Origin: Sulfuritalea sp.
GTDB taxonomy: Bacteria > Pseudomonadota > Gammaproteobacteria > Burkholderiales > Rhodocyclaceae
Assembly: GCA_021738385.1 (NCBI GenBank)
Contig: JAIPCF010000006.1
Span: forward strand, 1 to 64,000
Direction: 5' to 3'
Length of the DNA stretch: 64,000 nt
Numbering within the stretch: position 1 is the stretch's first letter; each line of letters opens with the position of its first letter. The translations under genes and the position numbers were made by a program. Positions 20,553 to 30,231 of this stretch are shown here, piece by piece. The notes beneath the pieces were generated by a model that was given only the letters and a program-made list of their open reading frames with translations, made no database searches and was not told the DNA's origin.

Positions 20553-21557
20553 CTAGATCCAGTCGCGGGCGGGGAGGAAGTCGGTGTAGAGCTTTGCTTC
20601 TGCGCTGTCGGCTTTGGGGGTCCAGTTGTAGCGCCATTTGACGATGGGCGGCAGCGACATCAGGATGGATTCGGTGCGGCCGCCTGATTGCAGGCCGAAC
20701 AGGGTGCCGCGATCCCAGACCAGGTTGAACTCTACATAGCGGCCGCGCCGGTAGGCCTGGAAGTCGCGTTCGCGGTCGCCATAGGGGGCGCCTTTATGGC
20801 GTGCGATGAGCGGTAGGTAAGCAGCGGTGAAATGGTCGCCGACGCTTTGCGTCAGTCCAAAGCAGTGCTCGAAACTACCCTGGTTGAGATCGTCGAAAAA
20901 GATGCCGCCGATGCCGCGCGCTTCGTTGCGGTGTTTGAGAAAGAAATACTCGTCGCACCATTTTTTGAAGCGCGTGTGGTAATCGGCGCCGTAGGGTGTC
21001 AGCGCATCTTTGCAGGTCTGATGAAAATGCGTTGCATCCGCTTCAAAGCCATAGTAAGGCGTGAGGTCCATGCCGCCGCCAAACCACCAGGCTGCCTCCG
21101 CTCCTTCCTTTTCGGCAACGAAGAAACGCACGTTCATGTGCGAGGTGGGGCAATAGGGATTGCGCGGATGCAGTACCAGCGAGACGCCCATGGCCTCCCA
21201 CCGGCGGCCGGCGAGGTCGGGGCGGTGCGCGGTGGCCGAGGCGGGCATGGCCTCGGCCCTGACGTGGGAGAAGTTGACGCCGCCGCGCTCGAAAACCTTG
21301 CCGTCTTCGATCAGGCGGGAAATGCCGCCGCCGCCGGGCCGCCCCAAGGCGGCGGAAGTGTTCGACCCGGAGCGTAGCGAACCATGGTCACCCCCTTCCG
21401 CGGGAAGGGGGTTGGGGGGATGGCTGTTCGCTGCGCCGCCCTGCGGCCGGTCCCAGGCATCGCGCAGGAAGGGCGCACCTTCGACGGCTTCCAGTTCGCC
21501 GACGATGCGATCCTGCAGGCCTGTGAAATAGTCTCGAACCGGTGCGGTGTCCATCAA
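20553..21557 (-). CDS. hemF: Coproporphyrinogen-III oxidase, oxygen-dependent, with ~35-aa insertion
   Basis: 334 aa; [38 protein letters not shown]. Confidence 0.93.
   Translation of the reverse strand: MMDTAPVRDYFTGLQDRIVGELEAVEGAPFLRDAWDRPQGGAANSHPPNPLPAEGGDHGSLRSGSNTSAALGRPGGGGISRLIEDGKVFERGGVNFSHVRAEAMPASATAHRPDLAGRRWEAMGVSLVLHPRNPYCPTSHMNVRFFVAEKEGAEAAWWFGGGMDLTPYYGFEADATHFHQTCKDALTPYGADYHTRFKKWCDEYFFLKHRNEARGIGGIFFDDLNQGSFEHCFGLTQSVGDHFTAAYLPLIARHKGAPYGDRERDFQAYRRGRYVEFNLVWDRGTLFGLQSGGRTESILMSLPPIVKWRYNWTPKADSAEAKLYTDFLPARDWI
21333..21434. repeat. GC-rich palindromic repeat inserted in frame in hemF
   Basis: Encodes [35 protein letters not shown] between conserved WDRPQGG and [10 protein letters not shown]; hairpin ccccctt-ccgcgg-aaggggg. 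Confidence 0.65.
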
Positions 21558-22072
21558 GTCTCGGGCAGCTTCATCGCCATCACCTTCTCGCTTTGGCGGG
21601 CGCGGAATGCCAGCAGCTTTTGCGCCAGTTCGCGGCCATAGTTGTCGTTGGCCGTGGCAATGATGGCGATCGCGGTGAGTGCTGCGTTGGCGGCGCCGGC
21701 TTCGCCGATGGCGAAGGTGGCGACAGGAATGCCCTTGGGCATTTGCACGATGGAAAGCAGGGAGTCGAGTCCGTTGAGGTGCTTGGAGGGTACCGGCACG
21801 CCGAGTACCGGCACGATGGTTTTGGCCGCCAGCATGCCGGGCAGGTGGGCAGCGCCGCCGGCCCCGGCGATGATGGCGCGCAGGTCGCGCTCTTCGGCAA
21901 CAGCGGCGTAGTCGAACAGCAGGTCGGGTGTGCGGTGCGCCGACACCACTTTGGCTTCATAGGGCACGCCGAATTCCTTCAGCATGTCGGCGGCGGCTTG
22001 CATCACGGGCCAGTCGGATTCCGAGCCCATGACAATGCCGACCAGGGGTAGTGCTCTGCCCGTAGCGTTCAT
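21554..22072 (-). CDS. purE: 5-(carboxyamino)imidazole ribonucleotide mutase
   Basis: [30 protein letters not shown]. Confidence 0.95.
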   Translation of the reverse strand: MNATGRALPLVGIVMGSESDWPVMQAAADMLKEFGVPYEAKVVSAHRTPDLLFDYAAVAEERDLRAIIAGAGGAAHLPGMLAAKTIVPVLGVPVPSKHLNGLDSLLSIVQMPKGIPVATFAIGEAGAANAALTAIAIIATANDNYGRELAQKLLAFRARQSEKVMAMKLPET

Positions 22073-22956
22073 TTTTTGTCTCCGGAGGCGGTGCGCACGG
22101 TGGTGCGTTCGGCGGCTTCAAGGGTGTTGGTCAGCAGCATGGTGATGGTCATCGGGCCGACGCCGCCGGGCACCGGTGTGATAACGCCGGCCACTTCGCT
22201 GGCGGTTTCAAATTCGACATCGCCGCACAGCTTGCCGACGTTGGGCCCGCTGCTGAAGCGATTCATGCCGACGTCGATCACCGTCGCGCCGGGCTTGATC
22301 ATGTCGCCGGTGATCATCCGTTCCCTGCCTACAGCGGCGATCAGGATGTCGGCGCGGCGAGTGTGGAAGGCCAGGTCTTTGGTTTGCGAATGACAGATGG
22401 TCACGGTGCAGCTTTGCGCCAGCAGCAGCATGGCCATGGGCTTGCCAACGATGTTGCTGCGGCCGACCACCACGACCTCGGCGCCTTTCAATGGGACGTT
22501 GGCGCTTTCCAGCATTTTCATCACGCCATACGGAGTGCAGGGGATGAAGCGCGGGTTGCCTTGCATCAGCGCGCCGACGTTTTCGGCATGAAAGCCGTCT
22601 ACGTCTTTTTGCGGCGAGATGGCCTCGAGCACGGCGTCGGCGTCGAAGTGTTTGGGTAGTGGCAGCTGCACCAGGATGCCATGCACCGTCGGGTCTGCGT
22701 TCAACTCGGCAATGCGTGAAAAAACAGTGGCCGGATCGACGTCGGGTGGATAGACATCCTTGAGCGAGCGCAGGCCGGCCTTTTCGCAGGCGGCCACCTT
22801 GTTGCGCACATATACCGCCGAGGCGGGGTCTTCGCCGACCAGGATCACGGCGAGGCAGGGGGTGACGCCTTTTTGTTGGAGGGCGGCGGCGCGTTCGGCC
22901 AGTTGGCTTCGCACCTCGGCCGAGAGAGCGTTGCCGTCAATGATTCGTGCTGTCAT
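22069..22956 (-). CDS. folD: Methylenetetrahydrofolate dehydrogenase/cyclohydrolase
   Basis: [47 protein letters not shown]; start moved to MTARIIDGN. Confidence 0.95.
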   Translation of the reverse strand: MTARIIDGNALSAEVRSQLAERAAALQQKGVTPCLAVILVGEDPASAVYVRNKVAACEKAGLRSLKDVYPPDVDPATVFSRIAELNADPTVHGILVQLPLPKHFDADAVLEAISPQKDVDGFHAENVGALMQGNPRFIPCTPYGVMKMLESANVPLKGAEVVVVGRSNIVGKPMAMLLLAQSCTVTICHSQTKDLAFHTRRADILIAAVGRERMITGDMIKPGATVIDVGMNRFSSGPNVGKLCGDVEFETASEVAGVITPVPGGVGPMTITMLLTNTLEAAERTTVRTASGDKK

Positions 22957-23014
22957 GGAGTCTTTCGGTTTGCATTGGGAATGGGGTACAGCATGTTGCG
23001 CGGCTTGTCTGCCA

Positions 23015-23650
23015 TCATGCCGGCGCAGTTTGTTTGTCCGTGGCACCAAGCTGGGATTCTACGGCGGAGCGTCCGGCGGCGAATGCCTGGCGATTGGCTT
23101 CGACCACTTTTGCACCCTTGCGCTCAAATCGCTGGTCGATGCAGCTTAGCAACACCTCCGGCGCGAAGGGCAGGTAGTCGGCAATGGCGCCCAGCATGAC
23201 GGTGTTGCCGAGGCGAATTTCACCCAAGTCGCGGGCAATCGACATGGCATCGAAAGACACCACGCGGCGGCCGGCGGCACGCATTTGGCCGGCTGGATCC
23301 TCTGGGTAGTCGAACAGGCCGAGCTCGACCACCGGCGGCACCAGCTTCGCGTTGTTCACCAGCGCCAGGCCGTCGGGTCGCAAGTAGTGCGACCAACGCA
23401 GGGCTTCGGCGCCTTCAAAGCCGAGCAGTACCTGCACGGTGCCCGGCTCGATCTGCGGCGAGAGTACCTTGGGGCCGAACCGCAGATGCGAGGTGACCAC
23501 CCCGCCGCGCTGGGCCATGCCGGCGACTTCGGTTTTCTTGACATCGTGCCCTTCGGCAATCGCGGCTTCGGCGAGAATTTCGGTAGCCGTCATGACGCCC
23601 TGGCCACCGATGCCGCAGACGAGAATATTGGTGATTTGATCGGAGCTCAT
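23015..23650 (-). CDS. iorB: Indolepyruvate:ferredoxin oxidoreductase beta subunit
   Basis: [36 protein letters not shown]; start at MSSDQ. Confidence 0.88.
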   Translation of the reverse strand: MSSDQITNILVCGIGGQGVMTATEILAEAAIAEGHDVKKTEVAGMAQRGGVVTSHLRFGPKVLSPQIEPGTVQVLLGFEGAEALRWSHYLRPDGLALVNNAKLVPPVVELGLFDYPEDPAGQMRAAGRRVVSFDAMSIARDLGEIRLGNTVMLGAIADYLPFAPEVLLSCIDQRFERKGAKVVEANRQAFAAGRSAVESQLGATDKQTAPA

Positions 23651-25539
23651 GATTTGACGATATGAATAGGGATGTCGTGGCGCGGAACATGCACGATGGC
23701 GTCGGGCGCACAGGGTTGAACACACAGGCCGCAACCGGTGCAGGCCTGAGTGTCGATGTTGACGAAGGCCAGGTCGACTTCGCGTCCCGAAGGTTTGACC
23801 ACGCGGTCGCGCCGCGTGACGTGAATCGCCGGGCAGCCGACCTCGATGCAATTGCCGCAACCCGTGCATTTGTCTTCCTCGACCAGATAGGGGCGGAAGG
23901 GCTTGAACTCTTCAGTCAGCACGCAGGGGCGGCGGCCGATGATCACCGAGGGGCCTTCGACCTTGATCTCGTCGCGCACCGCCTTGAACAAAGTCGGCAG
24001 TTCGTAGGGGTCGACCACTTTGATGCGTTCTGGTGGCACACCCAGCGCCTCGACGATTTTTTCCAGATGCACGCGCGGCGCGGTCTTGCCGTGGATGTCC
24101 TTGCCCGAGGCCGGTGTGGCCTGGCCGCCGGTCATGCCGGTGGTGTTGTTGTCCAGCAGCAGGACAGTGACATTGCCCTGGTTGTAGGTGATGTTGAGCA
24201 GGCCCTGCATGCCCATGTGCATGAAGGTCGAATCGCCGATCACGGCAAGGATGCGTTTGTTCTTGTCGACTTCTCCACGGCCCTTGTCCATGCCCAGCGC
24301 TACGCCCATGGTCGCGCCCATGCAGATGGTAGTGTCCAGCGCGTTCCAGGGATGGCCGGCACCGAGGGTGTAGCAGCCGATGTCGCCGGAGATGATGAGG
24401 TTCTTGATTTGCGACAGGGTGTAGTAGATGCCCATGTGCGGGCAGGAGGCGCACAGGGTGGGCGGCCGCGGGAATACCTTCAGCGGCGCGTCGGCCACGG
24501 CGGGTGGCGGTACGGCCTTGCCCAGCAGGCGGTCCACCGCCGGCAGCAGGACTTGTGGCGAGAGCTCGCCGATGCGCGGCAGGACATCTTTGCCGTGACA
24601 GGCAATGCCGGCGGCCTTGATTTCGGTTTCGAGCAACTGTTCGGTTTCCTCGACCACCAGCAAGTGATCGCACATCGCCGCTAGCGCTCGTACTTTTTCC
24701 GGCGGCCAGGGATAGGAAAAGCCCAGCTTCAGCACCGGCGCGTCAGGAAAGGTTTCCTTGACATGCATGTAGGCCGGGCCCGAGGCGACAAAACCGACGC
24801 GGCGGTCGTTGCCCGCTTCAAGGATATTCAATGGTGTGGTTTCCGAAAACTCCCGCAGGGTGTCGTCACGCTTGAACAGATTGGGAATGCGCTGCTTGGC
24901 GTGCGCCGGTACCATCACCCAGCGCTGTGGATTTTTGACGAATCCGGCCGGTTCGTGCGCTTCGCGTTCAGCCACGGTGACCAGCGCCTTGACGTGGCAG
25001 ATGCGCGTGGTGAGTCGTAGCAGCACGGGCGTCTCGTACTGCTCGGAAAGCGCATAGGCGAACTTGGTCATCTCGTAGGCTTCTTGCGAATCGGCCGGCT
25101 CCAGCACCGGGATGTGGGCGAAGCGGCCCCAGTAGCGCGAGTCTTGCTCGTTTTGCGAGGAGGACATACCGACGTCGTCGGCGACGGCGATCACCAGGCC
25201 GCCGTTGACACCGGTGATGGTCATGGTCATCAGACAATCGCTGGCGACGTTTAGGCCGACGTGCTTCATCGCGCAAAACGCCCTTGCCCCGGTCATCGAA
25301 GCACCCAGGGCAACTTCCATCGAGACCTTTTCATTGACCGACCATTCGGCGTGAAGATCGGGATAGCGCGCCAGCGATTCGATGATTTCGGTGGCCGGCG
25401 TACCGGGGTAGGCGGCTGCGACGCGCACGCCCGATTCCCAGACAGCGCGGGCGACGGCTTCGTTGCCGGAAAGCAGCAAGCGGCTGGCAGCGGGTGGCGG
25501 AGCGGGTGAATGGGTGGTTTGTGGCATGACTGCGGCCAT
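23647..25539 (-). CDS. iorA: Indolepyruvate:ferredoxin oxidoreductase alpha subunit
   Basis: TPP-binding GDSTFMHMG..LLDNNTTGMTGGQ and two 4Fe-4S motifs CTGCGNCIEVGCP, CTGCGLCVQPCAP; start at MAAVMPQ. Confidence 0.92.
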   Translation of the reverse strand: MAAVMPQTTHSPAPPPAASRLLLSGNEAVARAVWESGVRVAAAYPGTPATEIIESLARYPDLHAEWSVNEKVSMEVALGASMTGARAFCAMKHVGLNVASDCLMTMTITGVNGGLVIAVADDVGMSSSQNEQDSRYWGRFAHIPVLEPADSQEAYEMTKFAYALSEQYETPVLLRLTTRICHVKALVTVAEREAHEPAGFVKNPQRWVMVPAHAKQRIPNLFKRDDTLREFSETTPLNILEAGNDRRVGFVASGPAYMHVKETFPDAPVLKLGFSYPWPPEKVRALAAMCDHLLVVEETEQLLETEIKAAGIACHGKDVLPRIGELSPQVLLPAVDRLLGKAVPPPAVADAPLKVFPRPPTLCASCPHMGIYYTLSQIKNLIISGDIGCYTLGAGHPWNALDTTICMGATMGVALGMDKGRGEVDKNKRILAVIGDSTFMHMGMQGLLNITYNQGNVTVLLLDNNTTGMTGGQATPASGKDIHGKTAPRVHLEKIVEALGVPPERIKVVDPYELPTLFKAVRDEIKVEGPSVIIGRRPCVLTEEFKPFRPYLVEEDKCTGCGNCIEVGCPAIHVTRRDRVVKPSGREVDLAFVNIDTQACTGCGLCVQPCAPDAIVHVPRHDIPIHIVKS

Positions 25540-25811
25540 GGTGATCTCTCGCAAAAAGAAAAAAATCGACCGGCGCCGGGGAGTAGCCCCAAGCCGATCA
25601 TGGACAAGCGGAACCTGTCGGATTATCCGGATTTGAGACGTGGGCGTCCACATTGGTGTGGTCTGCGCATTTGTTCTGGGCGCGGTGGCGGCGGAGATAA
25701 AGCGGGGCGATTGCCGCGACAGGAGCTTTTATGAACAAATTGAAACTGTCGACTTATAATCCGACAAAAATACTCAAGTATTAACCCCCAACCCCAAACA
25801 GAGAGAGAAAA

Positions 25812-26141
25812 ATGATCAATGTAAATGGCCGTGAAATCGAAACCGATGCCGAGGGCTACCTGGCCTCGCTTGATGACTGGAGTGAAGAGGTGGCGCAGCA
25901 CCTCGCCGAGCGCGACCAGCTCGCACTTGCCGATGAGCACTGGCAAGTGGTGCGCTGGATTCGCGAGTACTACGCGGAGAACGGCACGGCGCCGAATTTG
26001 CGCGTGATGTCGAAACTGATCGGCGGCTCGCTTGGCGAGCAGTTCGGTGACAAAAAATACCTGTTCGATCTGTTTCCCTATGGCCCCGCCAAGCAGGCCG
26101 CGCGCTATGCCGGCATGCCCAAGCCCACGGGCTGCGTTTAA
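25812..26141 (+). CDS. tusE: TusE/DsrC family sulfur-relay protein (single C-terminal Cys, TusE type)
   Basis: C-terminus FPYGPAKQAARYAGMPKPTGCV; the DsrC-specific upstream Cys is replaced. Confidence 0.88.
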   Translation: MINVNGREIETDAEGYLASLDDWSEEVAQHLAERDQLALADEHWQVVRWIREYYAENGTAPNLRVMSKLIGGSLGEQFGDKKYLFDLFPYGPAKQAARYAGMPKPTGCV

Positions 26142-26160
26142 GGGGCTGCCAGAGACGTCT

Positions 26161-26185
26161 CGCCGTCTCGCCGGCGCCGACTTTT
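26161..26185 (-). repeat. 25-bp dispersed motif copy G
   Basis: AAAAGTCGGCGCCGGCGAGACGGCG. Confidence 0.85.
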
Positions 26186-26213
26186 GTTGCGCGCTGCAGC
26201 GGCCAGGCGGACT

Positions 26214-27227
26214 TCAGCCATCCAGGGTGAGCACCGCCGCTCCCTGAAATTCACCGCGACGTAGGTGCGTCAGCGCCAGGTTGGCCTGATCGAGAGGGAA
26301 GCGGTGCACTTCGGTGCGCACTGGAATACGCGGTGCGAGTTCGAGGAATTCGAGGCCGTCGCGTCGCGTCAGGTTGGCGACCGAGCGGATGCTGCGCTCG
26401 CCCCAAAGAATGTCATAGGGGAAGCCCGGAATATCGCTCATGTGAATGCCGGCACAAACCACGCAACCGCCTTTTCCGAGATGAGTTAGCGCTGTCGGTA
26501 CCAGGGGTCCTGCTGGCGCAAAAATCAACGCGGCGTCGAGACTTGCTGGGGGCATCTGGCCGGCGTCGCCAGCCCAGACCGCGCCCAGGCTGCGCGCAAA
26601 CTCCTGACTGGCCGTGTCACCGGGACGGGTGAAGGCCATGAACTCACGACCTTGATGGCGCAGTACCTGGGCGACGATATGGGCTGCAGCGCCAAAGCCG
26701 TAAATGCCGATCCGCTTTCCCTCGCCGGCCAGACGCAGGGCGCGGTAGCCGATCAGGCCGGCGCAAAGCAGGGGCGCCAGTTCTGCGGCATCGTCGGCTG
26801 CATCGTTGTCGGCAGGCAACGGGAAGCAGTAGCGCGCATCGGCAACGGTGTACTCGGCGTAGCCACCGTGAATCTGATAGCCGGTGAAGCGCGCGGCATC
26901 GCACAAATTCTCGCGCCCGTTGCTGCAGAAAACGCATTCACCACACGTCCAGCCAAGCCAGGGAACGCCTACCCGCTGTCCAATCGCGAATCCAGCTACT
27001 TGCTCGCCGATACCGACCACGCGGCCGACAATTTCGTGGCCCGGAATCACCGGCAGCATCGGATGCGGTAGCTCGCCGTCGATCAGATGCAGATCGGTGC
27101 GACAAACGCCGCAGGCTTCAACCTTGATCAGCAAAGTGCCCGATCCAGGTGTTGGCACGGGTAATTCGACTCCGCGCAGTGCTTCGCCGGGTCGATCGAG
27201 AATCATGGCGCGCATGGTCTTTGCCAT
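26214..27227 (-). CDS. Zinc-dependent alcohol dehydrogenase family protein
   Basis: CGVCRTDLH, GHEIVGRV, CGECVFCSNGRENLCD. Confidence 0.9.
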   Translation of the reverse strand: MAKTMRAMILDRPGEALRGVELPVPTPGSGTLLIKVEACGVCRTDLHLIDGELPHPMLPVIPGHEIVGRVVGIGEQVAGFAIGQRVGVPWLGWTCGECVFCSNGRENLCDAARFTGYQIHGGYAEYTVADARYCFPLPADNDAADDAAELAPLLCAGLIGYRALRLAGEGKRIGIYGFGAAAHIVAQVLRHQGREFMAFTRPGDTASQEFARSLGAVWAGDAGQMPPASLDAALIFAPAGPLVPTALTHLGKGGCVVCAGIHMSDIPGFPYDILWGERSIRSVANLTRRDGLEFLELAPRIPVRTEVHRFPLDQANLALTHLRRGEFQGAAVLTLDG

Positions 27228-27271
27228 ATCGCTGGTCCGCCCCGTCAGCGCGGTGCGTTGACCGAGGCCGC

Positions 27272-27511
27272 CTAGGTGGAGACGGTGATGATCTCTATGT
27301 GGTTTCGGTTAACGTCGATGAATGGCGCGACCAGAACCTGTCGTCCCGCGACGGCGGCTTCGTAGATTTCGGCGTCCATTACCGCGACGAACTCTCTGGA
27401 TTCCTGCATGAAGTCAGTGACGCGCGCACCAGGTAAAAGGTCGATATAGCCCTTGATGCGGAAGGTCCCCGTCAGGATCGTCACCTTGGTTTTGTTTTCA
27501 TGTGTGCTCAC
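27272..27511 (-). CDS. Small conserved hypothetical (DUF6812-like)
   Basis: GTG start MSTHENKTKVTILTGTFRIKGYIDLLPGARVTDFMQESREFVAVMDAEIYE. Confidence 0.5.
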   Translation of the reverse strand: MSTHENKTKVTILTGTFRIKGYIDLLPGARVTDFMQESREFVAVMDAEIYEAAVAGRQVLVAPFIDVNRNHIEIITVST

Positions 27512-27668
27512 GAGCCATTCTCCTCTGAATGAAATTGTTTCAACATGTTCCGCGTTCGGTTGTGTCAAACGCGGAACCCAAAGTTGTTTCCGTCGCGGCA
27601 AGCTCTTCCGTATTTCGATGATACAGCCATATTTCGGGTCGGCGAAGTGTTGTGTAGGGGCTCCAGAT

Positions 27669-28418
27669 TTACCTGCTTTCGGGATTTCCGATCAGCGGCA
27701 CGAAGGCTACCGGCAGCACGTGTTTCATTTCAAGCTGACCATCATTCTGCTTCGTGATGACCACCAGATTCTGCGCGGAATGCGGCTCGCCAACGGGTAT
27801 CACGAGACGCCCCCCCGGCTTGAGCTGCCCGACCAGCGCCGCGGGGATACGGCTTGCCGCCGCAGCCACCAGAATTGCGTCGTAAGGTCCATGCTGCGGC
27901 CAGCCCAGCCAGCCGTTGCCTACCTGAATTTCGACGTTGTCGTAGCCCAAACGCCGCAATCGTTCGTTTGCGTCCTTGGCGAGCGATTCGACGATCTCGA
28001 TCGTGTAAACCCGTTTCACCAATCTGGACAGAATAGCGGCCTGATATCCCGATCCGGTGCCGATTTCCAGCACGACATCGTCGGGTCCCGGCTGGATCAA
28101 GTCGGTCATCAGGGCCACGATGTAGGGTTGCGAGATGGTCTGGCCGTGGCCGATCGGCAGCGGGCGATTGGCATACGCGCCAAACTGGAGCTCGTCCGGC
28201 ACGAATCGGTGGCGCGGTACCTCGCGTAATGCGTTCATCACCCTCGGATCCAGCGCTTCGCGATCGGTGGCGAGACGCGTGGCCCGGGTCTCTTCGCGAA
28301 TTTCCTCGAGCAGAAGATCCATATCCTTGCTGATATCGTTGCTCACAAATTGCCTTTCCGCGACGGTACCCTGAACCACTGATTGCCTGAGCGCTGCAAC
28401 AATTTGCTCAGCTTGCAC
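27669..28418 (-). CDS. pcm: Protein-L-isoaspartate O-methyltransferase
   Basis: RHRFVPDELQFGAYANRPLPIGHGQTISQPYIVALMT, LEIGTGSGYQAAIL. Confidence 0.93.
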   Translation of the reverse strand: MQAEQIVAALRQSVVQGTVAERQFVSNDISKDMDLLLEEIREETRATRLATDREALDPRVMNALREVPRHRFVPDELQFGAYANRPLPIGHGQTISQPYIVALMTDLIQPGPDDVVLEIGTGSGYQAAILSRLVKRVYTIEIVESLAKDANERLRRLGYDNVEIQVGNGWLGWPQHGPYDAILVAAAASRIPAALVGQLKPGGRLVIPVGEPHSAQNLVVITKQNDGQLEMKHVLPVAFVPLIGNPESR

Positions 28419-28680
28419 CGCGCGGGTCAGTTTGGTAAACCCGAAGAATTCAGGGGGATTATCGGCAGTGATTCATGCTTAAATGATTTTGCTCTATGAA
28501 AAAATCATCCGTGTTTCTGTGGGACTTGATGTTGGATCAAGGTGTTGGCTCAACTCAGATGAGCAGCGTTTTTGCATTGCGTACCGAGCGTACCGCGTGT
28601 TTCAAAAGTGAGTCAAATAGTGCAAACGCATGTCAATCGCTGGTTCATTTGATGAGAGTGAAATCAACAGGAGGAACAGG

Positions 28681-28827
28681 ATGAATAATTCATTTACTTT
28701 CCATGAACTTCGTTCCGCGATTCGCGCCTGGCGCCGCTACGGATTTTTCTCTCTCAACCCGAGAGAAGCAGAAATAATTGATTCCGTGTATTCACGGCTG
28801 GCCTTGCGGCCACTGCGCAGAACCTAG
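28681..28827 (+). CDS. Small hypothetical protein (48 aa)
   Basis: Strong RBS (aggaggaacagg ATG); MNNSFTFHELRSAIRAWRRYGFFSLNPREAEIIDSVYSRL. Confidence 0.4.
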   Translation: MNNSFTFHELRSAIRAWRRYGFFSLNPREAEIIDSVYSRLALRPLRRT

Positions 28828-28857
28828 AATAGCATCGGCCAGCGCCGAGTGAAGGTG

Positions 28858-29964
28858 CTAGTTCTCGAGCGTCTCCGCTTCACCCTGCAAGGCGAGATTC
28901 TCTAGCTCTTGCAATACCTGAACGCTGGCCTGCTCCATGGCATTGCCGCTGGCCACGGCTTCCAGGTAGCGCCCGGAACGGAAATGGTTGACGGCGTCGC
29001 GCCCGGCCACGTGTACCCGCTTGTGAGGCTCCTCGATCTTGCCGTAAGCCGCGAGTTTGGAGAAGCTGTCACGTCCATCGCCCTCGTAGTACCACTTGCC
29101 GAGCCGGCACACCGTGTGGCTGGAAAAGTCTTCTGCCGTTTTCGGCGAGAGTCCCATCAGCACTTTGTAGATTTCGAGCTTGTAGATCAGGTGATCGACC
29201 TTGGCAACTTCGACAAACGTGCGCAGCGCCGCGCCGCGGATGGTCGAGCGCGCTTTGTCCGACGTGGCGATCAGCGTTTGCATGGTTCCGGTGGCGACTT
29301 CGGCATCGCCTTCGAACGCCTTGGACTGCTCGGGTGAAACTTCCATCGCGGCAGTGGCATTTTTAGTCACCTCCTGGATGGTTGTGACCAAGGAAGAAAT
29401 GTCGGCCGTTGCACCCGAGGTGCGCTCGGCGAGTTTGCGTACTTCGTCGGCGACCACCGCGAAGCCGCGGCCTTGTTCGCCGGCTCGCGCCGCCTCGATC
29501 GCGGCGTTGAGCGCCAGCAAATTGGTCTGATCGGCGATTTCCTTGATCAGTCCGACAATGCCGCCGATCTTGGCCGCTTGGTCGCTGAGCTGACTGACGA
29601 TCTCGCTGACCTGTTGCGTATTGGTCGTCATGGCGCGGACGTTTTCACAAACGGTATTGACTGCCGCGAGGTTTTCAGAGGCCTGGGTGGATGCGCTGTC
29701 GGCCGACGCCGCTTCTGCCTTCATGGCATTCGCCAGTTGTGACAGGGACTGCTGCGAACCGCCTGCGGTTTCGGCAAAAACCATCAAGTTGTCAAACAGG
29801 CCGGAGTGAAAATCCAGCTGCACTTTCACGTTTGGGTCGGTGTCCTGCTGTGTTGCGCGTTCCTGCTGAATTTGGGCGCGCTCGCTGGCAATCGTCTTCT
29901 CCAGATCAAGCATTCGCTGCTTGAGTTCTGCGTTCTCTTGTTTGAGTCTTCCATTCCAGAACAT
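28858..29964 (-). CDS. Soluble methyl-accepting chemotaxis protein with C-terminal CZB (zinc-binding) domain
   Basis: MA hairpin [43 protein letters not shown]-like [20 protein letters not shown]; no TM. Confidence 0.85.
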   Translation of the reverse strand: MFWNGRLKQENAELKQRMLDLEKTIASERAQIQQERATQQDTDPNVKVQLDFHSGLFDNLMVFAETAGGSQQSLSQLANAMKAEAASADSASTQASENLAAVNTVCENVRAMTTNTQQVSEIVSQLSDQAAKIGGIVGLIKEIADQTNLLALNAAIEAARAGEQGRGFAVVADEVRKLAERTSGATADISSLVTTIQEVTKNATAAMEVSPEQSKAFEGDAEVATGTMQTLIATSDKARSTIRGAALRTFVEVAKVDHLIYKLEIYKVLMGLSPKTAEDFSSHTVCRLGKWYYEGDGRDSFSKLAAYGKIEEPHKRVHVAGRDAVNHFRSGRYLEAVASGNAMEQASVQVLQELENLALQGEAETLEN

Positions 29965-30231
29965 GATGCCTCCCTCCATGGCGCTCGTTGTGCCTAGCCT
30001 GTATTTCGACCTTAAGATCTATATCTTTAGTATGTAGGATGCACAATAGCAGAGTGGCATGCAATGCGCTTGAGTGCGCTTTGTGCAATGAAGCGAGCGA
30101 GTTGCGGCCTGGCCCTCGCTCATCTGATCAGGGCGGATGGCAAATACGTTCGTATTCGATGGGGTGACCCCGGGCGGCGCCCGATGGCGGGTCTGGGGAG
30201 ATTGCCCCTTGCTTCCCGGGCAAGGGGGTGT

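Noticed and set aside
23662-24684. 340-aa plus-strand ORF opposite iorA
   Set aside because: Composition typical of antisense shadow ORFs; iorA has clear TPP and 4Fe-4S motifs.
25165-25195. gtcggcgacggcgatcacc in iorA resembling the 25-bp motif
   Set aside because: Encodes the conserved VIAVADDVG segment and lacks the AAAA and ACGGCG flanks; probably coincidence.
28833-28855. ggccagcgccgagtga downstream of the small ORF at 28827
   Set aside because: Only about 11 consensus bases match; could be a degenerate copy but not counted.
30160-30230. GC-rich hairpin (ccccttgc...caagggg) after the oxidoreductase operon
   Set aside because: Could be a terminator or another GC-rich repeat, but no T run is evident and no second copy was found.
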